In this document: positions 22,006-35,329 of the stretch, piece by piece
Layout of the letters: every line of letters starts with the position of its first letter
Position numbering within the stretch: the first letter of the stretch is position 1
NCBI GenBank assembly: GCA_022225965.2
Contig: JAKJXP020000007.1
Span: forward strand, 124,001-188,000
Origin: Diatrype stigma
Lineage: Eukaryota; Ascomycota; Sordariomycetes; Xylariales; Diatrypaceae
DNA: 64,000 bases
Direction: 5' to 3'
Made by a program: the position numbers and the translations under genes
Notes under the pieces: model-generated
Told to the model about the DNA's origin: nothing
What the model saw: only the letters and a program-made list of their open reading frames with translations
Database searches by the model: none

Positions 22006-22167
22006 TATTAATTTTTGTATGGAATTAGAGTGCCAGGGCAACCTTTCGTATTAACAACAATCTGAAACCTGATCTTTTAGGATTTTAGGAAGCCCAGAAG
22101 CCGTACGGACCTGTATTTATACCCCTTACGAGCCCCTGTAGGGGTCACGTGACGCCATACCCTGATA
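22006..22167 (+). repeat. right LTR (162 bp)
   Basis: Same length as the left LTR and near-identical over the central 120 bp, including the CCCAGAAGCCGTACGGACC segment. Differences are mostly A/G and C/T transitions, as expected from repeat-induced point mutation or age. Confidence 0.88.
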
Positions 22168-22172
22168 AGGTT

Positions 22173-22706
22173 GCACATAAGCTTTAGTACGTACCGGGCC
22201 GCATTCGAACCTTCGTTTTTCCTTAATCCTGAGATGAGCGGCGCAAAGATAGTGGTGCCGAGATATTTGCCTCGTTAGGAGCAACGGAGATATAGGCATT
22301 TGTAGTTCGACCTCCGAAGCTCTTGCGGTTGCAACACCGACATGAGCGCGTCTAGATGAAGTTCACGTCTCGTAAGTTCTCTCTTCACAGGCATACAGGT
22401 AACAGTCCTTGTCATTCAAGTACCGTGTAAACCAATTAAGTTCGTTTGACTAGAAAACATGTAGCCTTGTCATTCTGGAGGTAGGTGGCTTGGAGCCAAC
22501 TCGGCGGACGATATATTGGGGGAACCCTTGATATCACTCTTGATATCGATGGGAGTGCACCGGACTTCTTGATATAAGTGAACGAGACTCTAGCAGGTCC
22601 AGAAGAGTTACTCCCAGCCTCAACATCTCAGAGTTAGCGGCTCCTTTCTGGCTTACATAGACTATTTACTTTACCTTGATGATACACGAGAACGTCTTGC
22701 CTCAAG
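22173..22706. promoter_or_regulatory. upstream region of the PKS-NRPS gene
   Basis: About 530 bp between the LTR element and the PKS-NRPS start. CTTGATAT occurs three times within 50 bp (about 22528, 22542 and 22568), twice extended to TTGATATC, which could be repeated protein-binding sites. No TATA box at a convincing position and no transcript start could be fixed. No gene is present. Confidence 0.45.
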
Positions 22707-25700
22707 ATGTCAACTACGAATGAACCTATTGCCATTATTGGGAGTGGTTGTCGTTTCCCAGGCCATGTGAACTCGCCTTCTCAACTATGGGAATTGATCC
22801 GAGACCCCCCTGATCTAAGGGCCCCTGTTCCTCCTACCCGGTTCAACGTTGAGGGCTTTTATCACAGTGATGGACAATATCATGGACATAGCAATGCCGT
22901 ACACGCCTATCTGCTCTCTGGAGATGACATACATCGCCGGTTCGACGCCCAGTTTTTCGGCTTTCACCCAGCCGAGGCAAACGTCCTCGATCCTCAGGTA
23001 CGGCTAACACTGGAGACCGTATATGAAGCGTTAGAGTCTTCCGGTCAGACTATGGCACAACTCCAAGGGTCCGATACGGCCGTATATGCAGGGCAGATGA
23101 CGGCTGATTACGAACGTATCATGATGCGGGATGAGGACTGCATCGGCACGTACCATGCTACAGGCACTCAACGCTCACTCACATCCAGCAGAGTATCATA
23201 CTTCTTTGATTGGCACGGACCCTCCATGACGTTTGATACGGCGTGTAGTTCGAGCCTAGTAGCCCTAAATCAGGCGGTACAGCAGCTTCGGTCTGGCCAG
23301 TCTCGTGTAGCAGTCGTTACAGGCGCAAACCTCATTCTGGACCCGCAGTATTATGTGACCTTCAGCAAACTGGGCATGCTTTCACCTGATGGTCAGTGTC
23401 GTATGTGGGATGCTTCTGCAAATGGATACGCACGCGGAGAAGGTGTTGCCGCTTTGGTGCTCAAAACCCTCGGCAATGCCGAGGCTGATGGCGATGCGAT
23501 TCAGAGCATTATCCGCGAGACAGGGGTTAACCAGGACGGCAAGACCCCTGGTATTACCATGTAAGTGCCGGCATATGCGTACAATACTTCATGGTTTAAC
23601 AGTTTTACTAGGCCAAGTTCTGCTGCACAAGCGGAACTGATTCGTGATTGCTACGCACGAGCTGGTCTCGATCTAGCCAACGAATCTGACCGCCCCCAAT
23701 ACTTTGAAGCTCATGGTACGGGTACAAAAGCAGGTATGTAGGATTATTTGAAGGTCCTGCCTTCGAGCTGTTTTGCTAACTCTTCCTTAGGTGACCCTGT
23801 GGAAGCGGCGGCGATCAGTTCCGCCTTCTTCCCGGCACGAGACGGGAGAACGCGAACATTGGATTTACCACTTCATGTTGGCAGTATCAAGACTGTAATT
23901 GGCCACAGTGAAAGTGCCTCCGGCCTGGCAGCGGTTCTGAAAACGTCACTTATGCTGAAGAATGCAACCATTGTTCCCAACCTGCTGTTCACACATTTAA
24001 ACCCCCTTATTGAACCATTCTACGACAATTTACGAGTCCCAACCTCGGTAATCTCATGGCCCAAGACTACGGGTTTGCGCAGAGCCAGCGTAAACAAGTA
24101 AGCATATATATTTCCTTAATCATCGACCCAGCGTACTCATTTCATCGTGGCTACTTGCTAAACCATTTCAATGTGTAGCTTTGGCTTCGGCGGTGTCAAT
24201 ACCCACGTTATCTTGGAAGGCTACCCCGGGATAGATTCAGATGGAATCCCTACTAGCAACGTGCCAGTATACGTACCCTTCGTCTTCTCTGCAAAGACAG
24301 AGGCATCTCTAGTCTCTTACCTATCCAAGTTTCGAGACTTTCTGCAATCCGCAGACACTAGCATAGATCCCCGGGACTTGGCCTACACTTTGAGCTCACG
24401 GCGGTCGCGTTTTCAATTTGGCATCACAATTGCAGCCCCTATTCTGACGGAGCTCAGTTCAAGAATCCATCAAAAGCTTCAGGAACCCCAAATAGCAAGA
24501 AACGATGTCGGCACGAAACCCGCACACAGGGGCATGGAGGGTAAAAGACCATCAATTATCGGAGTTTTCACCGGACAAGGAGCACAATGGGCTCGCCAAG
24601 GTTGGGAGTTAGTTTCTAGCTCTGCAGCTGCCAGGCGTATCATTGAGAATCTTGATTCACGCCTTTCAAAACTTCCTAGCTCCGAACGGCCATCATGGAC
24701 CCTTTTAGAAGAACTTCAGAAGGAAGCCCCCACCTCACGTATCAACGAAGCTGCCTTCTCACAGCCATTATGCACGGCGATCCAGATACTACAGGTGGAC
24801 ATGTTGCAAGCTGCGAACGTTGAGTTCACCACAGTCGTCGGCCATTCTTCGGGTGAGATTGCAGCTGCTTACGCTTCTGGGCGAATTTCCGCTGGTGATG
24901 CTATCTGTATTGCGTACTACAGGGGTCTGTTCTCCCCCCTAGCACAAGGCCAGGGCAGCCAGCCTGGCGCAATGATAGCTGTTGATACGACCCTTAAGGA
25001 TGCCGAAGAATTATGCGGATCATCTGACTTGAAAGGACGAATTTGCGTTGCGGCAAATAACTCGCCCTCTAATATAACCATATCTGGAGATAAAGATGCC
25101 GTCCAGAAGGTGGAAGCTATCTTTCTAGACGACAATAAGCGCTGTAGGATATTGAGAGTGGACAAAGCTTATCATTCACACCACATGATGCACTGCACTG
25201 AACCATACCTCGAAGCCCTTGAAAATATAGGTATAAAGGTCTCATCCACAGGACGATCCACCTGGTTCTCTAGTGTTTATGGCAAAGAAATATCCGAAGT
25301 GGGAGGGTCACTGGATGGACCATACTGGAACCAAAACTTGACACAGAGGGTGCAATTCATGGAGGCTATCCAGGCAGCATACACATCTAATGGTCCTTTC
25401 GATATGGCCATCGAAATTGGGCCACACCCAGCACTCAAGGCCCCTGTGCTTCAAACTATCTCAGAGATATTCAACTCGGGGCTTGCATATACCGGAATGC
25501 TTCATCGAGATGGCAATGCCATTGAATGTGCAGCAGCCTGCTTGGGCGATATATGGACCCGCCTCGGTGAAGATTTCGTCGATCTGGACTCGTATGACAA
25601 AATGCTGTCTGGGAAAACCGAGTCATGCAGATTGGTCCAAGGGCTACCGACATATTCCTGGAACCACGACAACGAGTATTGGCACGAAACACGGCTCGCT

Positions 25701-28700
25701 AAAGCGCAGCGAAGTAGGATGGATCCCGTTCATCCGCTGCTTGGTCACATTACTGCAGACAGCACCGCACAGGAGATCCGCTGGAGGCACATACTTAACC
25801 CTAAAGAGATTCCATGGCTGAGAGGCCACCAGCTTCAAGGTCAGATTGTGTTTCCAGCAGCTGCGTATGTCACCTTAGCGCTAGAAGCCGCCTTGTTGGT
25901 ATGCAAGGACGACCCAATCACACTCATTGATGTCGAAGACGTAAAACTCAGCAAGGCTCTGATATTTGATAATGATCATTTGGGCGTCGAAGCACTCTTC
26001 TCTCTCTTTGATATTTCGAGGAGCGACGGCGTTTTGACCGCGAACTTCAGGTACCATGCGGCAGCAGAGGGTAAACACCCTCACTCGCTTGACGTACTAG
26101 TCGACGGACGCGTAAGCGTAACACTTGGCGAACCGTCGTATAAGGCTCTCCCAGCTAGAGGTCCAAGAACTTCTAGTCTGTCGAGGGTTTGTAAAGAGGA
26201 CTTCTATGCGGCGCTAGAGAAACTCGAGTACCAGTACTCTTCCCCGTTTGCCGCATTGGATGAGCTAGAAAGAAAATTAGGCACTGCGACGGGATTCATA
26301 GCAGCTCCTGAGCCGGCAGAAGGATTACTGCTACATCCCGCCATACTGGATGCCGCATTCCAATCTATCTTCCTAACACAAGCTTTTCCACTTGATGGAG
26401 GAATCTGGACGTTACACGTCCCGAAAGCAATCCAAAGTATCAGGGTCAACCCCAGCCTTTGCGCGTCTGAAACTCTCGAAACGACGTTGCTACCATTTGA
26501 CTCTGTTCAACCTATCAACTTAGGGTCTTTTTCTGGTGATGTCGATATTTACCCTAGCGGTGTGGAACATGCCATGGTCCAGGTGAACGGAATCTCCGTA
26601 AGCATAACCTGTCTCGCATCCCCCGAGTTTACAATTCCTGGTTTCCTTTATGTACATAATGATGAAAGGGGTTTAATGTCAGGCTCCGATGCCAAGTCTA
26701 CCTGCCAGACTAACCCGATATTTTAGTGTTCCCCCCTATCCGTCGCAGCTGCGAAAGACGACAGAGAGATATTTTCTACGACAGTTTGGGGCGTAGCTGT
26801 TCCAGATGCCAAAAACGCGGTATACGGATGCAGTGTTACCAAAGAGCAACAAGATATAGCTGAGCTCCTTGAACGAGTCGCGATATTCTTCCTCACCAAC
26901 TTGGACGAAAGTATCCCCCCTGGCCATCCAGCCAGGTCGGAGAGGCCATACTCCCTGCTATTACAGTATGCATCTCATGTCATATCCCTCACCAAATCTA
27001 CTGGTCTACCATTCTGGAAACCAGAGTGGGTTCATGACACATGTGACCAAATCATTGCAGCATGCACGCCTTATGCGCACCTCATTGACGTCCAATTGCT
27101 GCAATGCATTGGGCATAACCTTGTCGACATAGTCGGAGGTTCCAAACACGCCATTGAGGTTGCTATGGAAGACAATATGTTAGGCAGGTATTACGAAAGC
27201 TCTCTGGGTATGTCGGTTTATACCAAATTCCTAGCCAGAATCGTCAAGCAAGTCACTCATCGGCACCCTCATGTTGATATCCTGGAGATCGGTGCAGGGA
27301 CTGGCGGCGCAACAAGGGAGATCCTCAGCGAATTGGGGACAGCGTACAACTCATATACCTTCACAGACATCTCATCTGGGTTCTTCCCCGCAGCCCGCGA
27401 GGTGTTTGTCGAGCAGCTTGACAGGGTCGCCTTCGAAGTATTGGACATTGACAGAGACCCTGACACTCAAGGCTTCACGAGAAACTCTTACGACATTATA
27501 GTGGCATCTATGGTCCTCCATTCGACTCGTTCTTTAGAAAATACACTACAACATGTCCGACGTCTCCTCAAGCCAGGGGGATACCTAATCGTGCTTGAGG
27601 GTCAATTGAACAATATATGCCGTTTGACTGCTTTATTCGGATCCTTCCCTGGTTGGTGGGTTGGTTCGGATGATGGGCGTGTCTTGTCGCCCTTCGTCGA
27701 CGTCACAGACTGGGATCGACTCCTACGAGGCACAGGGTTCTCAGGTTGTGATACCGTCACGCCCAATATAGACCCAAATGTCATGCCATTCCATGTCTTT
27801 GTGTCGCAAGCCATGGATGATAGAGTCAGATATCTTCGCGACCCGCTAGCGTTTGTGGGCGAAGCGGACACCAGCAAGGTAGAGGCAGATATTGTACTGG
27901 TAACAGGCATCAGCTCCCAAGCAATCCGTCTAGCAGAAGAAGCTAGATCATGTCTTCTCCAATACTGCGATAGCTTGACGGTAGTACGCTCTTGGGAGGA
28001 CCTGTACCTTCTTCACCTCTCTCCAGCAACGACATTGCTGAGTCTGACGGATGTCGATGAACCCTTTTTCCTTGACCTTACTGAGGCAAGGTGGATGGGG
28101 TTCAGGGAGGCCATACTAGAAGCGAAAAGTTTAGTATGGGTAACACATAATCGGCATAGTGACAACCCATTATCCAACATGACACTCGGGTTGCTGCGTT
28201 CTGCGCTTTGCGAACTTCCAGCGCTCAGTTTCCAGCTTATCGGTTTCGCTGACGTCGAAGCTATATCGGCCCGGACCATCGTTAAAGCCGTATTGCGACT
28301 CGAGACACAGAAACTCTGGCAACGAGAAGGTTCCCAGCAGGATATCCTTACGACTATCGAACCCGAGCTGAGGTTCGACTGTGAGGGTCGAGAAGCAATC
28401 CCACGCCTAATACCAAGCCGTGAGATGAATCAACGGTACAACTCCACGCGTCGGCCAATCATGTCTCAAGCCAATTCGAACAAGCAAGCAATGAAGATAG
28501 CACAATCGAGCTCAGGGTACACCGTTGTCAGACAGGCACAACTGACAGAACATGATAATTCCGAATACCTGCATGTCTCACACTCAGTCCTTTCAGGGCT
28601 TAGGGTCGATGAGGTAGGTTGCATGTTCCTAGCGATAGGAAGGAACACCAAGTCAGCTGCTACCTTGATCGCCCTATCTACCGAGCAAGCATCAGTTGTT

Positions 28701-31700
28701 CGGCCTTGGGAAAATCTTTCTATACCAATAAGTATTCCGAAGGGTTCTGAGGTCGACTTTCTATGTCGTGTCACACAAGAGATCATCTCTTCTATCATTC
28801 TTGAGGGTGTATCTGAGGGAGATCGAGTCCTGGTTCTCGAGCCGAGCCACGAACTTGTCAGAACCCTGTCAACCAAAGCAAGGCTGGTTAACGTCGAAGT
28901 TATATTTGTAACGATTGGCGCGGTACCTGTTTCCTCCGGCTGTGTAGTAATGCACCCAGCTGCTCCTAGACGCGATATCCATCGTCTTGTCTCTGAGCCC
29001 ATCACTACCTTTGTCGACTTTGCAGAACGGACAGGTGCGGGCCGGTGCATCAGTGATCAGATCCGTGCCCAAATTACAGTACACTGTCGATATGAAAGCA
29101 TGGATATGCTGTATAATCATATGATTCGAGGACCTAAGGGTCTACATCTTACCAATGTCCGACGCAGGCTTGAGAACGCCGTGAAAACCAGTACATGTCA
29201 TCTGGCAAAGAGCGAGATAATTAACACGGACATTCAAGCCACTTCAGTCAATGATATAATCAAGGCTGAGGGCATGCTGCCACCGCAGCTTGTTGTGGAC
29301 TGGAACACCGACCAAGAGGTTCCTGTACAAGTTCAGCCGATAACGTCTAATATCTCGTTTTCTTCGGCTAAAACATATTGGCTAGCTGGGCTAACCCACG
29401 GTCTTGGGCTCTCGCTCTGCGAATGGATGATTCGTCATGGAGCCAGGTTTATTGTTCTGTCAAGCCGTCAACCCAGTATCGACGATTCTTGGTTGGATAT
29501 GGTGTCAGCCTCAGGAGTGGTCGTCAAAGTTTTCAACTGGTAAGCCTGTGATAAACTCTGCCGGATCGACATGAAAAGCTGACGTATGTTTGAAGCGATA
29601 TTACGAAGATGGAAGAGCTATTAAAGACGTATAATGAGATATGCGCAACACTACCCCCCGTTGGCGGTGTTGCACAGGGTGCAAGTGAGTTAAACCATGC
29701 TCTGATGGTATACACCTAAACCTGCCTGAACCAAATACTGACAAGTATCCTTCTTTAGTGGTTCTGCAAGATACCCCTATACGTGATCTGACCGTGGACA
29801 GAGTTCTGGCAGTTACTCAACCGAAGGTGGAAGGAAGCATTAACCTTCACAATCTACTGCAGGACGATTCACTTGATTTTTTCGTGCTTTTCTCCTCCAT
29901 TTGCGCCATAACCGGTAACCCGGGTCAGGCCAATTATTCTGCCGCTAACATGTTCATGACTGGCCTCGCGGAGCAACGCCGCAAGCGTGGACTCGCAGCA
30001 TCAGTCATTGATATAGGGCCGGTACTTGGGGTTGGCTATATCACACAGCGAGGTATTGACTTGAGGGGTCAAGTGCAATCAGGATCACATACTTTCATCT
30101 CCGAACAAGACTTTCACCAGTTATTTGCAGAGGCAGTAATTGCAGGCAGACCTAGCGCATCCCCATTTGTCCAAATCACGACGGGTTTGGAGTGGATCAG
30201 CTCAGACGATGACATGAAACCCATGTGGACATCGAACCCGTATCTAAGTCATCTTATACGAAACGACCAGGCGGCAAAGACATCTACAGCTCATACTACT
30301 TCAAAGATCTCAGCCAAGTCGCAACTTGCCGAGGCTCAAACCAAAGAGGAAGTGGTTATCATCATCAGGAATGCCCTAATTCCCAAGCTATGCGCTTTGT
30401 ACCAACTTGAACCCGAGAGACTCGCTAAAGAAGATCTCATGAATATGTACTGGAGCGGCATGGGCACCGACTCACTCATGGCTGTCGAGATTCGTAGCTG
30501 GTTCATGAAGACGCTACAAGTCAATATTCCTGTGCTAAAAATCCTGGGTGGAAGCACTGTGGGCGAAGTACTTTCAATCGCGGCAGACATAATCCCGCCG
30601 TTTCTGATTCCCAACATACCTTTTAACGATTCTAATCCTTCCTCTGTCCTGGAACCCCTGGGAAGTGGATCGTCATTGACGGAGACAGAGTCCAACACCG
30701 ACCAAGGTTCCGGGGATCAGTGCAACAGGCTCGAGTCGTCCATCTCCTCAGTGTCAGGGGCGAGTAGCAGCATGCAGGATGTTCCGCTATTACCACAAGC
30801 TCTCTACAAGAAGACCGGATTGTCGTTCAGTCAAAGTATGTTCTGGTTCATGTCGAACTTTCTAGAAGACAAGGCGAGTCTAAACCATACAGTCTCCTTC
30901 CGATTGACTGGGAGATTCCGGGTTGAAAAGCTCGAGACTGCGATCAAACTCACGGCACAACAGCACGAATCTCTCCGAACTTGCATATTTGAGCAAGGTC
31001 ACGAGCCAATCCAAGGGGTTATGGAGACACCTGCTATACGCGGCGAATTCCGTTCAATCCAGCATGAAAACCAGGTCCTCCAAGCCGTCCAGGAGGTGCA
31101 TGGCCATCTTTACAACCTATCGCAGGGGAAGACTATGAGGATTCTTCTGCTAACTCTCTCACCTACGATTCACTTCTTGGTTGTTGGTACTCACAGCCTG
31201 GTCATGGACGGAACTTCACTCCAGGTCTTCTTGAAGGATTTGCAGCAACACTACCTATACGGCCATAACATAGGCACTCCAACCCTACAGTTCCTGGATT
31301 ATTCAAACCAGCAGCATGTCGAGATATCCTCACAGGGGTTTGATGATCAATTGACATACTGGAAAGCTAGGCTGACCCCCTTACCCCCTCCGTTACCGAT
31401 CCTTCGTCTTAGCAGAGTAACGTCCCAGTCTGCTGTAAGGGCCTACGAAAACATGCGCATGGATACGAGGATTGGATCGGAAACAAAGACACGGATTCAA
31501 TCACTCTGCCGCCGTTATGGCGTGACACCGTTTCATTTTTATCTTGCTGCATTCAGAGCCCTCCTTGTGCGATACACCGATGCGGAAGACATCTCGATTG
31601 GCATTGGCGATGCCAACCGTGCTAGTGATCATATGATGAACAGCATCGGTGTGTTCGTTAACCTTCTCCCTCTCCGTTTCCAAACCAAAGGAACACAGAG

Positions 31701-34700
31701 CTTTGGGGACGTACTCGAGGAGACCAGGTCAGCCACATACTCAGCTTTACAAAACTCCCAAGTTCCATTCCAGGTTCTGTTGGATAAGTAAGTTACGAGA
31801 TAAACAGGCCCATCTCCATGATTCTTCTATCCAGTCTTTTATCACATCCAAGTTCCCTTCAGTACTCATACCAGAAGCTAACTCCGTATAACTAGGCTTG
31901 ACCCTCCAAGATCAGCAACCCATACGCCGATCTTCCAATGTTTCGTCGACTACCGTTCGGGTCTCCGTAAAACGTCCACGTGGGCGGATTGCCAACTTGA
32001 GCTAGTATCATTCCACGCCTCGACGCTTGCCTACGACATTGCTCTTGATATCATCGATGATCCAGATGATGATTGTCTAGCTATGCTCATTTTGAGGAAA
32101 GATCTCTATAACAAGCATGATGCAGAGTGTCTTGTGTACAGCTACCAGAAGCTTGTGGAGCATTTCTCTTGGTATCCCGAGATTACTCTTAGTGAACCTG
32201 TGATATTTGATTCCCGAGACACTCAGCGTGCCCTTGACTTTAGTAAAGGTCAGTGCAGATCAAATAGCTAGGTCCCTATCCATTTCATCTGGGGTCATAT
32301 ACGCGAATACTGACAATGAGGATTCAATCTTAGGCCATTCTCTACTTTCTCAATGGCCAGAAACGGTTAGTCACAGGATCGAGGATGTTGCTCGGACATA
32401 TTACAATGATTGTGCTGTTCGGTGCATCGATGGAACGACTTCCACATACGGGGACCTGACCTGCTATGAGAGTGTAATTGCCAGTGCTCTTATCAACGCC
32501 GGATGTACGCCTGGGACCCGAATCGCTGTACTGCAAGAGCCCACGCCTCACTGGATTTCAAGTCTCATGGCAATCATGCGTGTTGGTGCCGTCTATGTTC
32601 CGTTAGACTTGGGAAACCCGGAGTCCCGATTGATTGCGATGACCCAAGACTGCCGCCCTACTATCGTGCTCATAGACGAGGACACAAGACAGCAAGTTCA
32701 TGGGCTCGGTAGTTCCGAATGGACAATCATCGACGTATCGTCTTTGGAGATGAGAAAACCCAATACCACACCGATAATTGCTACAGGACAAGGTGCAGCT
32801 GCTGTTTTGTACACGAGCGGGTCATCGGGTATACCCAAAGGCATAATCCTACAGCATGAGGGACTTCGTAATTGGCTCGAGTTCGCTCCTCAAATTCATG
32901 ACTTGAAGCGAGAGGTCATATTACAGCAAAGCTCATCAAGTTTCGATATGTCGCTCATCCAGATACTTACCTCGCTTTGCTTTGGGGGACTTCTATGTCT
33001 GATTCCTAGACGGCTTCGAGGCGATGCTGAAGCTATCACCAAGGTCATATGTACCGAAGGCATCACGTACACATTTTGTTGTACGTCTGAGCTTCGGGCT
33101 TGGTTGAAATACGGCAACCCAGAGTTACTCGCCCTTTCATCTTGGAGGAGAGCAATAACGGGAGGCGAACCGGGTGTAGCTACACTTCTTAGATCTCTTG
33201 CATCCTTACACAAGGGCGATCTTCGGCTATTCCACGCTTATGGGCCAACCGAAACAACGTTCACGGCTACGGTAATGGAGCTCCCCTATAAGAACTGCGA
33301 CAGTGAGGCGTTTCGGGACAACGTTCCAGTCGGTCGACCCCTACCGAATTACTCAGTGTATGTTCTCGACGATAACATGAACCCAGTACCTCCAGAGGTT
33401 CAAGGAGAGATTTACGTCGGAGGCCCAGGTGTCGCCGCCGGCTATTTGAACAACGACGAGTTGACGATGGAGCGATTTGTGACAAATAAATACGCCACAA
33501 CGGTAGATATGACTAACGGATGGACCATGTTGCATCGTACCGGGGATCTTGGCCGTTGGCGCGACGATGGTATGATCTTCATCGAAGGCCGCGTTGCAGG
33601 TGATACTCAAATCAAACTGCGAGGCCTACGTATCGATTTGCGTGAGGTGGAAAGCGCTCTAGTCAAGGCCTCCAAGTTTACTCTCGAGGGGGCAGTCGTA
33701 TCTGTCCGCCGATTATCGCCGGAAAGCCCTGAGTTCCTCGTCGCCCATGTTGTCTTCAATCCCGCATACCCAGCTACGCGCTATACCGAGGTGTTGGAGC
33801 TGTTGCCATCCCAACTCGACCTGCCTCGTTACATGATCCCAGCAGCCATCCTCCCGCTAGATCGTTTGCCCTTGACGAATTCGTTGAAGATTGACCGAAG
33901 GGCCATAAGCCTGCTAGGTCTGCCTGAGATTGCTACTAGCCCGCACAGTGCAATATTGACCAAGACAGAAGCCAGCTTGGCAAATGTATGGAATGCCGTC
34001 ATTCATTCACAGGGTTCCAAACTGCAAAATGTCGGGCCCGCCACAGACTTCTTCCATATCGGAGGAACATCTCTTTCGCTGTTGAGTTTGAGGGCGCGTA
34101 TTCAAGACCTCTTTGGCGTCGAGCTCCGGTTAATAGACATGTTCGATAATAGCACATTGACGAGCATGGCGCAGAAAATTGAAGCTGGCAACCATACACG
34201 ACCTGCCGTCAAGGTTGACTGGGAGACATGTACGCGTCTTTCGCCAACTCTCATCAATCAAGCGACTACGTGTTGTGGTATAACACGGGGTCGGCCCAGG
34301 GTGATAGTCCTAACAGGAGCCACGGGATACCTTGGGCAAGCCCTCCTGAATGCACTCATCCGAGAACCAGAAGTCAAGAAGGTGCACTGCATCGCCATTC
34401 GCAATGCGTCCAAGCGAAGCGGCATGTTTGGTCACCCAAAAGTCATTACGCATGAGGGGGATTTAGCGCTCCCTCGGCTTGGGTTATCTGAGCGTGTCGC
34501 ATGCGAGATCTTTAGTGCTGCTGACTTGGTCATTCACAATGGTGCCGACGTTTCGTATATAAAGCCATTCAGCAGCCTGCGCGCTCCAAACTTGGAATCT
34601 ACCCGGGAGCTTGTCGGGATGTGTCTCCCGCGCTTGATCCCGTTCCATTATATCTCGAGCGGCGGAGCATGTGGCTTTGCCGCGGCCGCTGGTCAAGAGA

Positions 34701-35329
34701 AAATTTGTCCCGAGTCAGTCGCGCGGTCCCCGCCCCCATCCACGAATCCTCCGGGCTATGCCGCAAGCAAATGGGCCAGTGAGGTGTTTCTTGAGAAGCT
34801 GAGTGCACACCACATCAATTGGCCCGTATGGATCCATCGCCCGTCAAACATCACGCGCACTGATATAGCTGAATTCGATCTCGTGTCCAACTTCCGCTAT
34901 TATTCTCGATTGCTCCGTGCAGTGCCGGTAGTACGCACAAATATTGATGGGTGGCTCGATATGGTTCCGTTGGACATTGTTGTAAAGGGGCTCATGGATG
35001 CTTTCCACTACACGGGAGAAGTGGACGAGGACAAGACGGAGGAACGGTCAGGTTTACGGTTCTTGCATCATCTCGGCGGCGTTAGCCTCTCATTCGAAGA
35101 TCTCCGCACTTGGGCTGGAGGTGGTCATGGACCAGAAGAGGCCTGCGGGAATGGAAGTCTAGAGACTGTGGCAGAGATCAGTTTGGAGGAGTGGGCTAGT
35201 CGTGCTGGGTCGCAGGGCATGCACGAGACGGTAGTAGTTTTCCTGCAAACCTTTGCAGCGCGAGGGAGCATGAAGTTCCCCAACCTTGTATCTAAATGTT
35301 CAAAAGGTAGTCTGGACTCTGACAGATAG
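22707..35329 (+). CDS. hybrid PKS-NRPS, KS-AT-DH-cMT-ER0-KR-ACP-C-A-T-R
   Basis: Join(22707..23560, 23612..23733, 23791..24097, 24179..26651, 26727..29539, 29596..29684, 29759..31787, 31896..32248, 32334..35329), 4011 residues. KS: Cys180 in DTACSSS, His319 (EAHGTGT), His364 (GHSESASG). AT: Ser651 in GHSSGE. DH: His978 in [11 protein letters not shown], Asp1152 in HPAILDAAF. c[12 protein letters not shown] near 1439. A degenerate ER-like region without the NADPH motif follows. KR: THGLG near 2142, Tyr2279 in [12 protein letters not shown]: Ser2458 in GTDSL. C: the HHxxxDG motif reads HSLVMDG (His2698, Ser2699). [12 protein letters not shown] near 3173, YGPTE 3316, GDLGRW, and Lys in NSLKIDR. 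T: Ser3593 in GGTSL. R: GATGYLG 3675 and Tyr3822-xxx-Lys3826. The enzyme would build a methylated, reduced polyketide, couple it to an amino acid and release it, probably reductively as an aldehyde. The only doubtful splice is 26651/26727, chosen because it removes an in-frame stop. Confidence 0.92.

Larger units (their letters stand above)
19744..22167 (+). mobile_element. non-coding LTR retroelement (TRIM/LARD-like) with 5-bp target duplication
   Basis: Two 162-bp direct repeats (19744-19905 and 22006-22167) flank about 2.1 kb. The left one starts TGTTAG and ends CTAACA, the short inverted ends expected of an LTR. The right one is diverged at both ends, mostly by transitions (TATTAA at the start, CTGATA at the end). 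Both sides are bordered by AGGTT (19739-19743 and 22168-22172), a perfect 5-bp target-site duplication. No gag, protease, reverse transcriptase, RNase H or integrase reading frame exists inside. The interior is AT-rich and made of degenerate tandem repeats. This is therefore a non-autonomous element whose mobility would depend on an autonomous relative elsewhere. I could not identify a clear primer-binding site; a purine-rich GAAAAGG lies just before the right LTR. Orientation is arbitrary. Confidence 0.88.

Noticed and set aside
26652..26726. In-frame stop at 26724-26726 considered as a break in the PKS-NRPS
   Set aside because: A 75-bp intron with a GTACAT donor, CTAAC branch and TTTTAG acceptor removes it and keeps the frame. 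It should be confirmed by cDNA.
32207..32333. Continuous frame through 32249-32333 considered as coding
   Set aside because: The upstream frame stops at 32269-32271, and a GTCAGT...TTAG intron restores the continuity of the C to A domain linker.
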